Below the pieces are notes generated by a model. The model searched no databases. It was not told the DNA's origin and saw nothing but the letters and a program-made list of their open reading frames with translations. A program made the position numbers and the translations under genes. DNA of 64,000 nucleotides, taken from assembly GCF_001586785.1 (NCBI RefSeq), contig NZ_LUFH02000004.1, forward strand, positions 1 to 64,000, read 5' to 3'. This stretch comes from Sphaerospermopsis aphanizomenoides BCCUSP55. GTDB taxonomy: Bacteria > Cyanobacteriota > Cyanobacteriia > Cyanobacteriales > Nostocaceae. Below are positions 34,404 to 44,593 of the stretch, in pieces; position 1 is the stretch's first letter; the number at the start of each line of letters is the position of its first letter.

Positions 34404-37400
34404 CTACACCCTACACAACCCTTGCATGGGGATTTCAATCCAAAATTCACAACCCTGACCTGGTTCAGAAACACAGTTAATTTGACCTCCATGTTTTTCC
34501 ACAATTATTTGATAGCTAATAGATAGCCCTAAACCAGTTCCTTCTCCTGGTTCTTTAGTTGTAAAGAAAGGTTCAAAAATACGCGATTCCATGCCTTTGG
34601 GAATACCACAACCATTATCTGCAATCCAAATCAAAACAGAATTACTATTTGTCACTTGTGTACGAATCCAAATTTTAGGTTTGTCGGTTAATAGCCCTTT
34701 TACTAAGGATTTTTCTATAGCCCAAATGGCGTTATTAATAATATTCATAAACACCTGATTCATCTGGGCTGCATAGCAAAATACTGGAGGCAAATTTCCA
34801 TATTCTTTCACAATTTCAATAGCTGGAAAATCTCCCTGTGGTTGTAAGCGATTTTGGAGAATTAAAAGTGTACTATCTATTCCTTCATGTAAATCAACAG
34901 GTTTCTTTTCAGCTTCATCCAAACGAGCAAAAGTCCGTAAGGAAAGCACCAATTCTCGAATTCTGTTTGCACCCATCATCATCGAATTGAGCATTTTTGG
35001 TAAATCATCAGCAATAAAATCTAAATCCAGAGATGCTACTTGCTGTTTAATTTCTGCTTGTGGTTGAGGATAGTGTTCTTGGTAAAGAAGTAACAAATTT
35101 AATAAATCTTCAGTGTGATTTTTCACATAAGGAATATTACCGTAAATGAAACTAATAGGGTTGTTAATTTCATGGGCTAATCCAGCCACTAACTGTCCTA
35201 AACCAGCCATTTTTTCACTTTGAATTAGCTGGCTTTGAGTTGCTTGTAATTCTTTGAGAGTTTGGGCGATTTCTTCTTTTTGATGTTGGGTACGTTCCAA
35301 CAATTCTGCTTGCTGGAGTCCTACTCCCAATTGCGAACCAATCTGTACTAATAAATCTATCTCATCTCCTTGCCAATTACGGGGTTGGGTATGTTGATAA
35401 GCGGCCAATAATCCCCAAAGTTTTTCTCCTTGAAAAATCGGTACAATCAGGTAGGCTCTAATTTCTGTCGGTGTAGTGAGGGCAATATGGGGAGTAGAAT
35501 TATTTGTAGTCAAAGTATCCTTAACTACAATAATGTTCCCTTTAATATTTTCTTCTCTTTGAGTTATTTGCAGATAATTATCTGCGATTACAGGCACAAG
35601 TTCCTGTATTGATTTCCAACCATAAGCTAATGATTCGGCTACAAATTCACCACTCCAATCTGAACGGAAGCGATAAATTGTCACTCGATCAACTTCCAAT
35701 AGTCGCAGGACTTCTTGAGTGCTGGTGGCAAAAATAGTATTGAGATCAAGAGACTGGCGAATTTTTTCTACAGTTGCAGCTAAAGCTTTTTCTCTTTCTG
35801 CGGCTTTGCGTTCTCTCTCGGCAGCTTGAGCGAGTTTTTCGGCTTGGATTTGTACCTGTTTTAAAGACTCAGCTTGTTGTAATGCCACACCCAATTGCAC
35901 ACCAACTTGTGCTAACAAATTAATTTCTTCATCTTGCCAATAACGGGGTTGGGAGTTTTGATAAGCTACTAATAATCCCCACAGTTTTTCACCTTGAGAA
36001 ATAGGAACAAAAACTTCATTCCGCGCATATTTCCCAGCTTTTGTTCCTTGTAAAAGCAAACGTTCGGTGACAGGTTGGGGCTTAACTATTGGTGTCCAAC
36101 CATCCATAATAGAATCAGCTACAAATTCACCACTCCAGTCTGGATAGAAGCGATAAATTGCCACTCTTTCTACTTCCAATAATCCGAGAACTTCTTGAGT
36201 GGTGGTTTTAAAAATGGTATCAATATCTAAAGATTGACGAATTTTATCTACAGTGTTGACTAATGCTCTTTGCCGTTCCGCAGCTTTGCTAATTGCTGCT
36301 GCTTGTTTTTGCATTTGTTGTAAATATTCTGCTTGCTGTAAAGCTACTCCTAATTGAGAACTAACTTGGGTGAGTAGATAAATTTCATCTTCTTGCCAAT
36401 CACGAGTGTCTTTGTTTTGATAAACTGCTAATAAACCCCAAATTTTGTGATTAAAAAGAATAGCAACTATTACATAGGCTCTGGCCTGATAGCTTTCTAA
36501 AACTTTGATGTAACATTCGTTAAAACCTGCATTATAAATATTATTACAAATACGATATACTTCACCTTTAGCAAAACGACCACCGCCTGTATCTTGTAAG
36601 TATGTATCTGTGGGTGGTTCAATGATCTCTTTCAATTTACATTCGCTGATATTTTCACTTAATTCAGGTCGTTGTAACTGTTCTTGCATGAGTGTAACCC
36701 AACCAGGGGCTACAGATTCAAATACAAATTCACCACTCCAATCGGGATTAAAACGATAAATAGCAACGCGATCGCTATTCAGTAATTGTCTAATTTCTTC
36801 CGTGGTGGTACGAAAAATAATTTCTAAATCTAGGGACTGACGAATTTTTTCAATGGTTCTGGCTATGGTTTTTTGCCATTCTGCGGCTTTTTCTCTGGCT
36901 TTTGCCTGTGCAAGTTGGGCAGATTGTAGTTTCATTTGTTCTATATAATCTGCTTGCTGTAAAGCAACTCCCAGATGTTCGGCAATTAACTGCACAAATT
37001 CAATTTCTGAGGTTTCCCATTGTCTAGTGCCACTACATTGATGAATACAAAGTAATCCCCATAAGTCTCTACATTTCATGAGGGGGACAGCAATGTTAGC
37101 ACGGACTTGGAATTTTTCCAACATTTTCATGTGACAATCACTGACAACATCTTGATAAATATCAGATATTGCCTGAATCCTCCCTTCCTGATCAAGTTGG
37201 GCAAATTCTTCAGCAAAACAGTGGTCATGCAATTTGGTAGTTAATATAGATACCCATTGGGTGTCTACGTCTTCATAGATAAATTCGCCTTCCCATTCCA
37301 ACTCAGGATAAAATTTAAACACCCCAACCCGGTCAGTGTTGAGTAACTGACGCACTTCTGTGACTGTTATTTTGAAGATGGTGTCTATATCCAGAGATTC

Positions 37401-37505
37401 TCGAATGTGGGAAATTACTCTAGACAAAGCTTTTTGTTTTTCACTCTGATCTAGGTACAATATCATACCTGGTTGATATTCTGTTTGGGAAGTTGACTGT
37501 ATCAT
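34404..37505 (-). CDS. Histidine kinase with four GAF domains
   Basis: 1033 aa, no membrane segment. Four GAF units (about 20-195, 215-395, 415-555, 580-770), each containing a DRV-or ERVAIYRF-type strand and FVAES or similar, separated by coiled linkers; this is the cyanobacterial multi-GAF pattern. HisKA follows with [17 protein letters not shown] (about 797-813), then HATPase with [21 protein letters not shown] and [12 protein letters not shown]. No obvious bilin-binding Cys next to a His in a GAF core was seen, so the ligand is unknown. No receiver is fused and no response regulator is adjacent. Confidence 0.9.
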   Translation of the reverse strand: MIQSTSQTEYQPGMILYLDQSEKQKALSRVISHIRESLDIDTIFKITVTEVRQLLNTDRVGVFKFYPELEWEGEFIYEDVDTQWVSILTTKLHDHCFAEEFAQLDQEGRIQAISDIYQDVVSDCHMKMLEKFQVRANIAVPLMKCRDLWGLLCIHQCSGTRQWETSEIEFVQLIAEHLGVALQQADYIEQMKLQSAQLAQAKAREKAAEWQKTIARTIEKIRQSLDLEIIFRTTTEEIRQLLNSDRVAIYRFNPDWSGEFVFESVAPGWVTLMQEQLQRPELSENISECKLKEIIEPPTDTYLQDTGGGRFAKGEVYRICNNIYNAGFNECYIKVLESYQARAYVIVAILFNHKIWGLLAVYQNKDTRDWQEDEIYLLTQVSSQLGVALQQAEYLQQMQKQAAAISKAAERQRALVNTVDKIRQSLDIDTIFKTTTQEVLGLLEVERVAIYRFYPDWSGEFVADSIMDGWTPIVKPQPVTERLLLQGTKAGKYARNEVFVPISQGEKLWGLLVAYQNSQPRYWQDEEINLLAQVGVQLGVALQQAESLKQVQIQAEKLAQAAERERKAAEREKALAATVEKIRQSLDLNTIFATSTQEVLRLLEVDRVTIYRFRSDWSGEFVAESLAYGWKSIQELVPVIADNYLQITQREENIKGNIIVVKDTLTTNNSTPHIALTTPTEIRAYLIVPIFQGEKLWGLLAAYQHTQPRNWQGDEIDLLVQIGSQLGVGLQQAELLERTQHQKEEIAQTLKELQATQSQLIQSEKMAGLGQLVAGLAHEINNPISFIYGNIPYVKNHTEDLLNLLLLYQEHYPQPQAEIKQQVASLDLDFIADDLPKMLNSMMMGANRIRELVLSLRTFARLDEAEKKPVDLHEGIDSTLLILQNRLQPQGDFPAIEIVKEYGNLPPVFCYAAQMNQVFMNIINNAIWAIEKSLVKGLLTDKPKIWIRTQVTNSNSVLIWIADNGCGIPKGMESRIFEPFFTTKEPGEGTGLGLSISYQIIVEKHGGQINCVSEPGQGCEFWIEIPMQGLCRV

Positions 37506-37599
37506 CCACCACAGTATTTAATTATAATTATTATATAAGGTAACAAGAAATCTTCAATATTGGTTTATGTAGGGTATTTGTATAATATGAATATATAGA

Positions 37600-37640
37600 G
37601 ACACGATCAGATCGTGTCCCTATGAGAGGGTTTTCAACCC
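37600..37640. terminator. Hairpins downstream of the petN operon
   Basis: GACACGAT-CAG-ATCGTGTC (37600-37618) and GGGTT-TTC-AACCC (37628-37640) lie between petN's partner gene and the GAF kinase. Either could stop minus-strand transcription, though no long T tract follows. The first stem also resembles palindromic repeats common in Nostocales. Confidence 0.4.
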
Positions 37641-37668
37641 AGAAACAGCTTGGGATGTGCTGTCAAAG

Positions 37669-37830
37669 TCAGCGTCGTTTGGCAGTGCTGCGTTTAAGTT
37701 CGCGGGTTTCGTCTTCTTGACGACGGCGATCGCGCCAGTCTGCCAAGGTTAAATAAACTACACCACCTGTAACTCCCAATAGCAGCACTAGGGCAGCCAG
37801 AGCCAAAATACTCAGGTATGGACTTTCCAC
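37669..37830 (-). CDS. Small single-pass membrane protein next to petN
   Basis: 53 aa, missed by a 60-codon cutoff. GTG start with AGAGGAAT just upstream. One membrane helix (about 6-28, LAALVLLLGVTGGVVYL) is followed by a very basic stretch (DWRDRRRQ) and a charged tail. The helix-then-YLT-x-x-x-WRDRRR pattern reminds me of small NDH-1 subunits such as NdhP, but I cannot verify that. It follows petN by seven bases, so it is almost surely co-translated with it. Confidence 0.75.
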   Translation of the reverse strand: MESPYLSILALAALVLLLGVTGGVVYLTLADWRDRRRQEDETRELKRSTAKRR

Positions 37831-37837
37831 GATTCCT

Positions 37838-37924
37838 CTACAGTCCGTTGCGTCCCCAAACTACCATAGAAATCGACCAAGTGAACACAACCAGAAGTGA
37901 TACCCAACCCAGTGTCAAAATCAT
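37838..37924 (-). CDS. petN: Cytochrome b6f complex subunit PetN
   Basis: 28 aa: a single membrane helix containing [15 protein letters not shown] and ending VVWGRNGL, matching PetN (subunit VIII) almost residue for residue. It sits in thylakoid membranes as a small structural subunit of the b6f dimer. It is far below common ORF cutoffs. A 53-aa membrane-protein gene follows seven bases downstream. Confidence 0.95.
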   Translation of the reverse strand: MILTLGWVSLLVVFTWSISMVVWGRNGL

Positions 37925-38012
37925 AGTTCTACTTTTCAAATAATTGCAAAACGTCTCTAATACTTATCATACCGGGAAAGGCAGTTGATTTCTCAATGGT
38001 GTTGACAGGAGG

Positions 38013-38474
38013 ATGAACAAAAAGATGGAAATGATGGTAGAACGGTTAGAATCACTGAAAGCAGCTATAATTGGCGGTTTGTCAGTTGGTTTCGCTTGTT
38101 TAATTACCAGCCTTGTCAATAATTTATTGCTGGCTAAGTATCTTCCCATACTCACCACGGAAGAAAACAATTTCCTAGATTTACATTTTTGGCTGAGTGC
38201 TGGTATTGCAGGTTTTTCTGGTTTCTTATTTGGTGTCACCTATCGCTATATCATTCGCGTAGATAAAAATCCGCAACTTAAATCTGGTGCTGTCTTTGCT
38301 TTTGGTTTAGTGAGAGGATTAACTCAAATAGAATTTGGCTTACGTATACATCACACACTTTTGCCTTTTTTGATATTAGCTGGGGAAAGTGTCTTGTGGT
38401 TTACTGTAGCGGCGCTTATGCTGGATACAGCTATGTTACTGGGTTGGGTTAAACCATTTTCCTCGGAATTTTGA
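38013..38474 (+). CDS. Conserved-type membrane protein, unknown
   Basis: 153 aa from the first ATG; GGAGG directly abuts that ATG, so the ATG at 38025 (12-base spacing) may be the real start. Hydrophobic segments at about 20-45, 58-78, 90-105 and 122-142; FGLVRGLTQIEFG is a distinctive central motif. I recall related membrane proteins in cyanobacteria and plastids without a known function. The exonuclease gene follows after seven bases. Confidence 0.8.
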   Translation: MNKKMEMMVERLESLKAAIIGGLSVGFACLITSLVNNLLLAKYLPILTTEENNFLDLHFWLSAGIAGFSGFLFGVTYRYIIRVDKNPQLKSGAVFAFGLVRGLTQIEFGLRIHHTLLPFLILAGESVLWFTVAALMLDTAMLLGWVKPFSSEF

Positions 38475-38481
38475 ATTATTT

Positions 38482-39033
38482 ATGACTCACTATTTTCTCA
38501 TCATTGACTTAGAAGCTACTTGCTGTGACAAAGGTACTTTTCCCCGTCATGAAATGGAAATTATTGAAATTGGTGCGGTGATGTTAAATCGCCAAACGTG
38601 GGAAATTGATTCTGAGTTTCAACAATTTATTAAACCTGTGAGAAATCCCCACCTGACAGAATTCTGCACCAATTTAACGAGCATTACTCAGGAACAAGTT
38701 GATGCAGCACCTCATTTTCCTGAAGTCATGTCCAAATTAACAGTATGGATGACTTCATTTCCTAATTATATTTTTTGCTCTTGGGGAAATTACGACAAAT
38801 CACAATTTTTACAAGATTGTAAATTTCATCATGTGCCATATCCCTTTGGATCAGAACACAGAAATATCAAAAAAGAATTTTCTGAATATTTGGGTGTAGC
38901 TCATAAATTTGGTATGGCACAAGCTCTTGAAAAATTGGGAATGGAACTACAAGGAACACATCACAGGGGAATTGATGATGCCCGGAATATTGCAGCGATT
39001 TACCGTTATATGCAGATGACAAAAAGCAGTTAA
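38482..39033 (+). CDS. DEDDh 3'-5' exonuclease (ERI1/KapD-like)
   Basis: 183 aa. IIDLEATCCDKG supplies the D-x-E pair (Exo I), CSWGNYDKSQFLQDC the Exo II Asp, and HHRGIDDARNIAAI the H and D of Exo III. Length and spacing fit stand-alone ERI1-type exonucleases that trim RNA or DNA 3' ends. The in vivo substrate is unknown. Co-directional with the preceding membrane-protein gene (seven-base gap). Confidence 0.9.
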   Translation: MTHYFLIIDLEATCCDKGTFPRHEMEIIEIGAVMLNRQTWEIDSEFQQFIKPVRNPHLTEFCTNLTSITQEQVDAAPHFPEVMSKLTVWMTSFPNYIFCSWGNYDKSQFLQDCKFHHVPYPFGSEHRNIKKEFSEYLGVAHKFGMAQALEKLGMELQGTHHRGIDDARNIAAIYRYMQMTKSS

Positions 39034-39081
39034 TCTTCAGAGTAATTACACGCTCAATTTACCATCAAATAAATATTAAAA

Positions 39082-39522
39082 TTAAGACTTAGAAACGGCA
39101 TTGATGGTTTTTTCTAATGACTGCAATTCTGTTAACAATTTGTCTTTTTTGGGTTTAGATGCTTTGAGTTCTCCAGAGATGTCATCCATGCTTTTTTCTA
39201 TCGCTTCATAATTATCACGAGATTTAGCTTTGATTCCGTCTTCTACTTCTTTCCAAACATCCTCAAATTTATCAAATTCTTTTTTGGCTTGAACAAAATC
39301 ACCAGACGTAACTGCGGTTTTAGTTTTAGATACTACAGCTAACAAACCATCATTACCTGGTGTGGTTGTTGATGCTGGACTGCCTGCTACATTAGTATTA
39401 GAAGTATTATTAGAAGTTGCCGCAGGGGTAGTTTCGATAGTGGCTTGTTCGCCATTGGTACAACCTACTAAAGCCAGTAAGCTGATACCTGCAATAATTA
39501 ACATTGGCTGAAAACGCTTCAT
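39082..39522 (-). CDS. Lipoprotein with helical domain
   Basis: 146 aa. Signal peptide with lipobox LVGC (Cys21), a Thr/Ser/Asn-rich linker (about 25-60), then a charged helical domain (about 62-146) with KKEFDKFEDVWKEVEDGIKAK. It resembles DUF4363-type or iron-transporter-associated helical domains, but this is tentative. Expected to be anchored to a membrane facing the periplasm. Confidence 0.75.
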   Translation of the reverse strand: MKRFQPMLIIAGISLLALVGCTNGEQATIETTPAATSNNTSNTNVAGSPASTTTPGNDGLLAVVSKTKTAVTSGDFVQAKKEFDKFEDVWKEVEDGIKAKSRDNYEAIEKSMDDISGELKASKPKKDKLLTELQSLEKTINAVSKS

Positions 39523-39866
39523 TGTCTACTCCTTGGTTGATAAAACTGCAAATATATGACTTGCACCCTGATTGTTTCCTAGAATAAAACAGCAAAAGTA
39601 AAGAACTCGGAAAGATGCATGACCAAATTCAAAATATGTGTAAGAATTCAGGGGTCAGGAGTCAGGAGTCAGTAGTCAGGAGTCAGAATATTTGTTTGTA
39701 GCACTGATCTACAGAAGTACGTTTTCTCATCAATTAAGTAGTCGTGCCAAATAAATTTCATAGTTAGGAGAGGGAAACAGTATAATTTAGTAGAATATTA
39801 GAAATAATTCAAATTCAATTAGATAAAGATAACAACCACAATTATCACTTGCCGGAAAAATAGAAG
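39523..39866. other. Intergenic with GGAGTCA repeats; no gene seen
   Basis: CAGGAGT-type heptamers at about 39651-39685; the rest is AT-rich and may hold the promoters of the divergent lipoprotein and carbonic-anhydrase-like genes. Confidence 0.6.
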
Positions 39867-40451
39867 ATGAATCATATTACCAATCAATCAAAAGTAACTC
39901 AATGTCTTTGTTGTCATCCTTTGACTGCTCGTCGTCATTTTCTCAAATCTCTCCTGCCCGCAGCAGTAGCATTTGGTATCTTACAATCAACCGCACCAGC
40001 TAAAGCCGAAACTCATCAACCTCAAGCTTTAGTTCTTAGTTGTATTGATTTTCGGTTTTTGACAGCAGAACGCTATTTTCTCAGGAATAAACATCTTCTT
40101 GGTGAATATGATTGGACAGCTTTAGCAGGTGCTTCTCTAGCTATAACAGGTTTTCCTCACCCATCTGATGCGGAAGCATTTTGGGATCAACTAGATATAT
40201 CTTATCGACTACATCATATTCAGAAAGTGATTGTGATTGATCATCAAGATTGTGGGGCTTATGCAATGATGATTGATCCTAATTTAAGCAAAGATCCAGA
40301 GCGAGAATTGCAAGTACATACAGATTATTTAAATCGAGCTTATTGGTTAATTCGCAACCGCTATCCTGATATTGATGTTGAGCTTTATTTGGCAACTCTT
40401 AACCAAGATGAATTCAAAACTATCTTACCAAGACTTGAAAATCAGACATGA
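39867..40451 (+). CDS. Tat-exported beta-carbonic-anhydrase-like protein
   Basis: 194 aa. Twin-arginine signal RRHFLKS followed by a hydrophobic stretch (about 22-45, cleavage near AKA). The mature domain has VLSCIDFRF (zinc Cys with the Asp-Arg dyad) and DHQDCGAY (zinc His and Cys), the metal ligands of beta-class carbonic anhydrase. It is shorter than canonical enzymes, and export is unusual. If active it would interconvert CO2 and bicarbonate in the periplasm. A two-component pair follows 70 bp downstream. Confidence 0.8.
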   Translation: MNHITNQSKVTQCLCCHPLTARRHFLKSLLPAAVAFGILQSTAPAKAETHQPQALVLSCIDFRFLTAERYFLRNKHLLGEYDWTALAGASLAITGFPHPSDAEAFWDQLDISYRLHHIQKVIVIDHQDCGAYAMMIDPNLSKDPERELQVHTDYLNRAYWLIRNRYPDIDVELYLATLNQDEFKTILPRLENQT

Positions 40452-40521
40452 TTAATTTATGACCAATTTTTGAAGGTCATAATTCAAATTTAGATTACAC
40501 ATTTATCTGGGTGATGACTGG

Positions 40522-41199
40522 ATGAAATTTTTATTAGTAGAAGATGATGAACGAATTGCTTCATCTCTTGCAGAAGCCCTAACTGATAACAATTACGCCG
40601 TTGATGTAGCTATTGACGGAGAAGAAGGATGGGACTTCATTACCGCATTCAGCTATGATTTAATTCTGCTGGATGTGATGTTACCCAAATTGAATGGTAT
40701 AGAATTGTGTCAAAGATTAAGGCGACATGGTTATGGACTGCCAGTGCTGATGTTGACAGCGAAAGATAGCAGTGCGGATAAAGTCATAGGTTTAGATGCT
40801 GGTGCTGATGATTACGTCATCAAGCCTTTTGATTTAAAGGAATTACTAGCACGAATTCGGGCTTTGCTGCGTCGTGGAAGTATGCCAGTATCAAACTTTT
40901 TAGAGTGGGGAGAACTGCAACTTGACCCTGCTAATTGTACCGTTACTTATCAACAACAATTATTATTATTAACACCAAAAGAATATCAATTATTAGAATT
41001 ATTTCTTCGTCATCATGGTCACGTCCTCAGTCGTCAGCAAATACTTGACCACCTGTGGTCATCTATTGACACACCAGGACAAGATACAGTCAAAGTGCAT
41101 ATTCGGGGAATACGTCAAAAACTCAAAGCCGCAGGAGCAAAACATGATTTTATCGAAACTGTTTATGGGCTTGGGTATCGGCTTAACCAAAACTTTTAG
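40522..41199 (+). CDS. OmpR-family response regulator
   Basis: 225 aa. Receiver (1-120) with VEDDERI, phospho-acceptor Asp in LILLDVMLPKLNG, Thr in LMLTAKD and Lys in VIKPFD, then a winged-helix DNA-binding domain (about 128-225; LLLTPKEYQLLELFL, VHIRGIRQKLKAAG, ETVYGLGYRL). It overlaps the kinase gene by 56 bases. The resemblance is to cyanobacterial RppA/ManR-like regulators, without a firm ortholog call. Confidence 0.95.
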   Translation: MKFLLVEDDERIASSLAEALTDNNYAVDVAIDGEEGWDFITAFSYDLILLDVMLPKLNGIELCQRLRRHGYGLPVLMLTAKDSSADKVIGLDAGADDYVIKPFDLKELLARIRALLRRGSMPVSNFLEWGELQLDPANCTVTYQQQLLLLTPKEYQLLELFLRHHGHVLSRQQILDHLWSSIDTPGQDTVKVHIRGIRQKLKAAGAKHDFIETVYGLGYRLNQNF

Positions 41200-42658
41200 A
41201 ACCAAAACCAGATTTTTATCCAGAAAATATATTGTACCTTGGCGGTGGAGAAATATTTTATCTAACTCCCAATTTCGTGCTACCAGTTCGCGGCTATTGT
41301 TATCTTATTTGTTGGCGATGATAGTAGTGATGGGACTATCATCAATGGGAGTTTATCATTTTTTCGCTTACAGTTTGTATCAACAATTAGATCATCAGCT
41401 ATTGACTTTAGCAGATGCTGCGGCTCATAATTTATCGTCTATTCAAGCAGATAGGACAGCGGTACATCGGAAAATGCCCAGAATTTTGGATCATGATGGA
41501 GATTTAGATATTCCTTGGCAAGATTTGCGGCTATATAATCAAAGTGTAGAATGGTTTGATCACAAAAAGCAATTATTAGGAAAAGCGGGAAAACAATTTC
41601 CGCAGGTACCATTTGTGACTAGTTTTCAATCATGGCATAAAAATCAGATCCGTACATTAACTATTCCAGTTTATTTTTCCGAAAAAAATCGCCAAGTTTT
41701 AGGTTATGTGCGTGTGAGTGCATCGACAACAGAAGTACAAAAAGAACTAAATAGACTATTGATAGGTTTAGGTTTTGGCGGTGTTTTGGGAATGGTTTTA
41801 ATTGGTGGTACAGGCTGGTGGTTGACGAGTAAAGCCTTGCAACCTATTGAGCAGAGTTTCCAGAAGTTACAACAATTTACTGCGGATGCGTCCCATGAAT
41901 TACGCAGTCCTCTGACGGCGATTAAAACAACTGTAGAAGTGATGCAAAGTCATCCAGAACGCCATCCCAGTGATAGCAAAAAAATTGCCATTATAGAAGG
42001 TGCAACGCGACAAATGACGCACTTGGTGGAAGATTTACTGTTATTAGCAAGAAACGATTCTGCTGATGTTAATTTGCCAACAATTGCAATTCCTATACCT
42101 ATAGATGAAATTTTATGGGATTTAATAGCTAGTTTACAACCGCAAGCACAGGAAAATAAAATTACCCTAGAAATTTCTCTGGAGTCTGATTTTACTAAAG
42201 CTCAAAATGGTTTCCAGCTTTCCGAACCAAACAACAAATTTTTCCCTCATGTCTATCAACTAAATTCAGATATAAGGAAAATCCAAAATCCTCAAACTGA
42301 TGAAGTATGGGTGAAGGGAAATGCAAATCAAATACAGCGACTATTCGTAAATTTGCTAGAAAATGCCCTGCAATATACCCCAGGAGGTGGTTTAGTAAAG
42401 GTAAAAATTATGAAATCGGATAATTTTGTGATGATTGAAGTGGCAGATACTGGTATTGGTATTGCTAGTGAACATTTACCTTTAGTATTTAATCGCTTTT
42501 GGCGTGCTGACAAAGCTCGTTCTCGTCGTCATGGTGGTTCTGGTTTGGGTTTAGCTATTGCTCAAGCTATTACTCATGCTCATGGTGGGGAAATTTCTGT
42601 GAAGAGTCAACTTGGTGTGGGTAGTTGTTTTCGGGTGAAGTTACCAGTTTTTGAGTGA
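41144..42658 (+). CDS. Membrane sensor histidine kinase
   Basis: 504 aa from ATG 41144, chosen because AGGAG lies seven bases upstream; the open frame reaches further back but only inside the regulator gene. Two membrane segments (about 50-75 and 200-225) frame an extracytoplasmic sensor domain. HisKA with FTADASHELRSPLTAIKT, N box NLLENALQYTPGG, G1 VADTGIGIA, G2 GGSGLGLAIAQA. It pairs with the overlapping OmpR regulator. Signal unknown; the upstream carbonic-anhydrase-like gene and the downstream PepSY-type gene may be targets. Confidence 0.93.
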   Translation: MILSKLFMGLGIGLTKTFRTKTRFLSRKYIVPWRWRNILSNSQFRATSSRLLLSYLLAMIVVMGLSSMGVYHFFAYSLYQQLDHQLLTLADAAAHNLSSIQADRTAVHRKMPRILDHDGDLDIPWQDLRLYNQSVEWFDHKKQLLGKAGKQFPQVPFVTSFQSWHKNQIRTLTIPVYFSEKNRQVLGYVRVSASTTEVQKELNRLLIGLGFGGVLGMVLIGGTGWWLTSKALQPIEQSFQKLQQFTADASHELRSPLTAIKTTVEVMQSHPERHPSDSKKIAIIEGATRQMTHLVEDLLLLARNDSADVNLPTIAIPIPIDEILWDLIASLQPQAQENKITLEISLESDFTKAQNGFQLSEPNNKFFPHVYQLNSDIRKIQNPQTDEVWVKGNANQIQRLFVNLLENALQYTPGGGLVKVKIMKSDNFVMIEVADTGIGIASEHLPLVFNRFWRADKARSRRHGGSGLGLAIAQAITHAHGGEISVKSQLGVGSCFRVKLPVFE

Positions 42659-42813
42659 ATATAAAACCGATTTCTCTCAGCTGTCAGGGTTCTTTACTAG
42701 TTCTTTACTTTGTTTATTTTATGCTATCAAGTGGTGTTTAGGGGATTATTGCTTGATGTTTCGTGTTTACGCCATCTCATAAATTCAGTAACACTAAATA
42801 ATTATTCTGGAGG

Positions 42814-43104
42814 ATGAGTATGAAAAAAGCATTCCGCAAGTATCACCGCATCATTGGTATTATTATTTGTTTACCACTTCTATTAACAGTCTTAACGGGA
42901 ATGTTAGCAACTGTTGCCCAAGAATGGCCGATAAATATTGGACTTTCATCTAGATTAATGTTGAAAATTCATACAGGGGAAATTTTCCATTTACAGGCAA
43001 TTTACCCCATTTTGAACGGCATTGGACTGATTGGTTTGCTGGTGACAGGTATGAGTATGTCAGGATTATTTAATCAGAAAAAAAGACCTAATATCAATAA
43101 TTGA
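42814..43104 (+). CDS. Small PepSY-associated-type membrane protein
   Basis: 96 aa. Starts KKAFRKYHRIIGIIICLPLL, the first helix pattern of PepSY-associated membrane proteins, with a second segment (about 67-87, LNGIGLIGLLVTGMSMSGLF). GGAGG lies six bases before the ATG. The family's larger members sit in metal-uptake systems; this short form is of unknown function. It is about 155 bp after the kinase gene. Confidence 0.75.
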   Translation: MSMKKAFRKYHRIIGIIICLPLLLTVLTGMLATVAQEWPINIGLSSRLMLKIHTGEIFHLQAIYPILNGIGLIGLLVTGMSMSGLFNQKKRPNINN

Positions 43105-43133
43105 ACTCAGGTTTTTGATTGCATCCAATCTGA

Positions 43134-44375
43134 TTATTTCACATCAGTTACCCGCCAACTGAGTTTCAGGTTAACCCAGAAATTCCAAATTGTGGCAACT
43201 GCGATCGCAATCAGGTTAGCAATATACTGATTACGAATCAAGAAATTATAAACAATATTCAAAACCAAGACATTAATTACCAACCCTGCTAAACAAACCA
43301 CATTAAACTTGAGAAATCTTTTAATGCGTTGTCTCCATCCTTTTTGCTGCATAGACACATCTGCAAATGTCCAAGCATCATTCCACAGGAAATTATTGAA
43401 AATGGCAACTTCACCAGCAATGATTTTACTGCGAGTTAAATTCCAACCTAAAGTAGAATCATCACTGAGTAAATACAGTACCGCCATATCTACAAATACC
43501 CCACTTAGTCCTACCAAACCAAAGCGGATAAATTTACCAATGGGAAAATCAATCTTCCGGCTAATTTTTCCTAACCGTCCAGTAGATACCCGTAAGCGGA
43601 TTAAGTGTTGAATGTACTCTACATATTGCTTCCACGTGACCTTGCTTTCGCCTTCTGTGCGTTCACGGAATACATAACCAGCTTCCGCGATTTCCCTCAC
43701 TTGTCCACGACCGATTACCTCCAGGAGAATTTTATACCCTACAGGATTCATGGTTGCACCTGCGATCGCACTCCGTCGCACCATAAAATAACCACTCATC
43801 GGGTCAGTAACTCTTCCTAGTACACCTGGTAAAATAATTAACCCTAAGACCTGCGCTCCACGAGACAAAAAGCGCCTAATCACACTCCAGCTACTGACAC
43901 CACCACCATCTACGTGACGACTGGCCAAAGCCAAATCTGCCCCCTGTTCTATCTTCTGCAACAGTTGGAACAATACCTCTGGAGGGTGCTGCAAATCTCC
44001 GTCAATTACACCTAAAATCCGCCCTGTGGCAGCTTGCCAACCGCGAATCACTGCTGAAGAAAGTCCCCGTTCCTCTTGACGACGCATTACCCGCAACTGA
44101 GGATAATCTGGTATCAAAGATTGTGCTACTTGCCAAGTCAAGTCTGGACTATCATCATCCACTACAATGAGTTCATAATTACCAGGAATAGCCTCATCCA
44201 GTAACCCACTGAGGATATTGACGATCTTCTCAATATTGTCACGTTCTTTATAAGTAGGAATCACTAGAGACAGAAGAATGGGCTTGTCTCCAAACTCATC
44301 TGCTGATGGATGTTCAGAAATCTTTAATGCCCCAGTGGGAACTGCTAATAAGGAATTTGAGGAATGGAAATCCAT
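43134..44375 (-). CDS. Polyprenyl-phosphate glycosyltransferase with GtrA domain
   Basis: 413 aa. GT2 domain (about 35-265): SLVIPTYKERDNIEK, VVDDDSPD, VIDGDLQHPPE (metal-binding acidic motif), similar to dolichol-phosphate mannosyltransferase. C-terminal GtrA-type membrane domain (about 285-410) with four helices (RFGLVGLSGVFVD at its start). Such fusions load a sugar on a lipid carrier and help move it across the membrane. The two upstream minus-strand genes are membrane glycosyltransferase-like and could use the product. Confidence 0.9.
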   Translation of the reverse strand: MDFHSSNSLLAVPTGALKISEHPSADEFGDKPILLSLVIPTYKERDNIEKIVNILSGLLDEAIPGNYELIVVDDDSPDLTWQVAQSLIPDYPQLRVMRRQEERGLSSAVIRGWQAATGRILGVIDGDLQHPPEVLFQLLQKIEQGADLALASRHVDGGGVSSWSVIRRFLSRGAQVLGLIILPGVLGRVTDPMSGYFMVRRSAIAGATMNPVGYKILLEVIGRGQVREIAEAGYVFRERTEGESKVTWKQYVEYIQHLIRLRVSTGRLGKISRKIDFPIGKFIRFGLVGLSGVFVDMAVLYLLSDDSTLGWNLTRSKIIAGEVAIFNNFLWNDAWTFADVSMQQKGWRQRIKRFLKFNVVCLAGLVINVLVLNIVYNFLIRNQYIANLIAIAVATIWNFWVNLKLSWRVTDVK

Positions 44376-44593
44376 AAATTAAAATTTCAGTATCTAGGTG
44401 TAAAATTTTACTTTTAATGGCGCGGTATCTTGATATACTATATACTTTTTTTACTGTTTCCTATGTTTATTTTATTCTCTTGGCAATTGTGTAGTTTTAA
44501 TGTTAAGTGTTGAAAAAGTTTTTGGTGTCAGTATTTTCATTTAATTCATCGTAACTTTACATTTAATCACTAATTGTCAATTTAATTTCCCGG

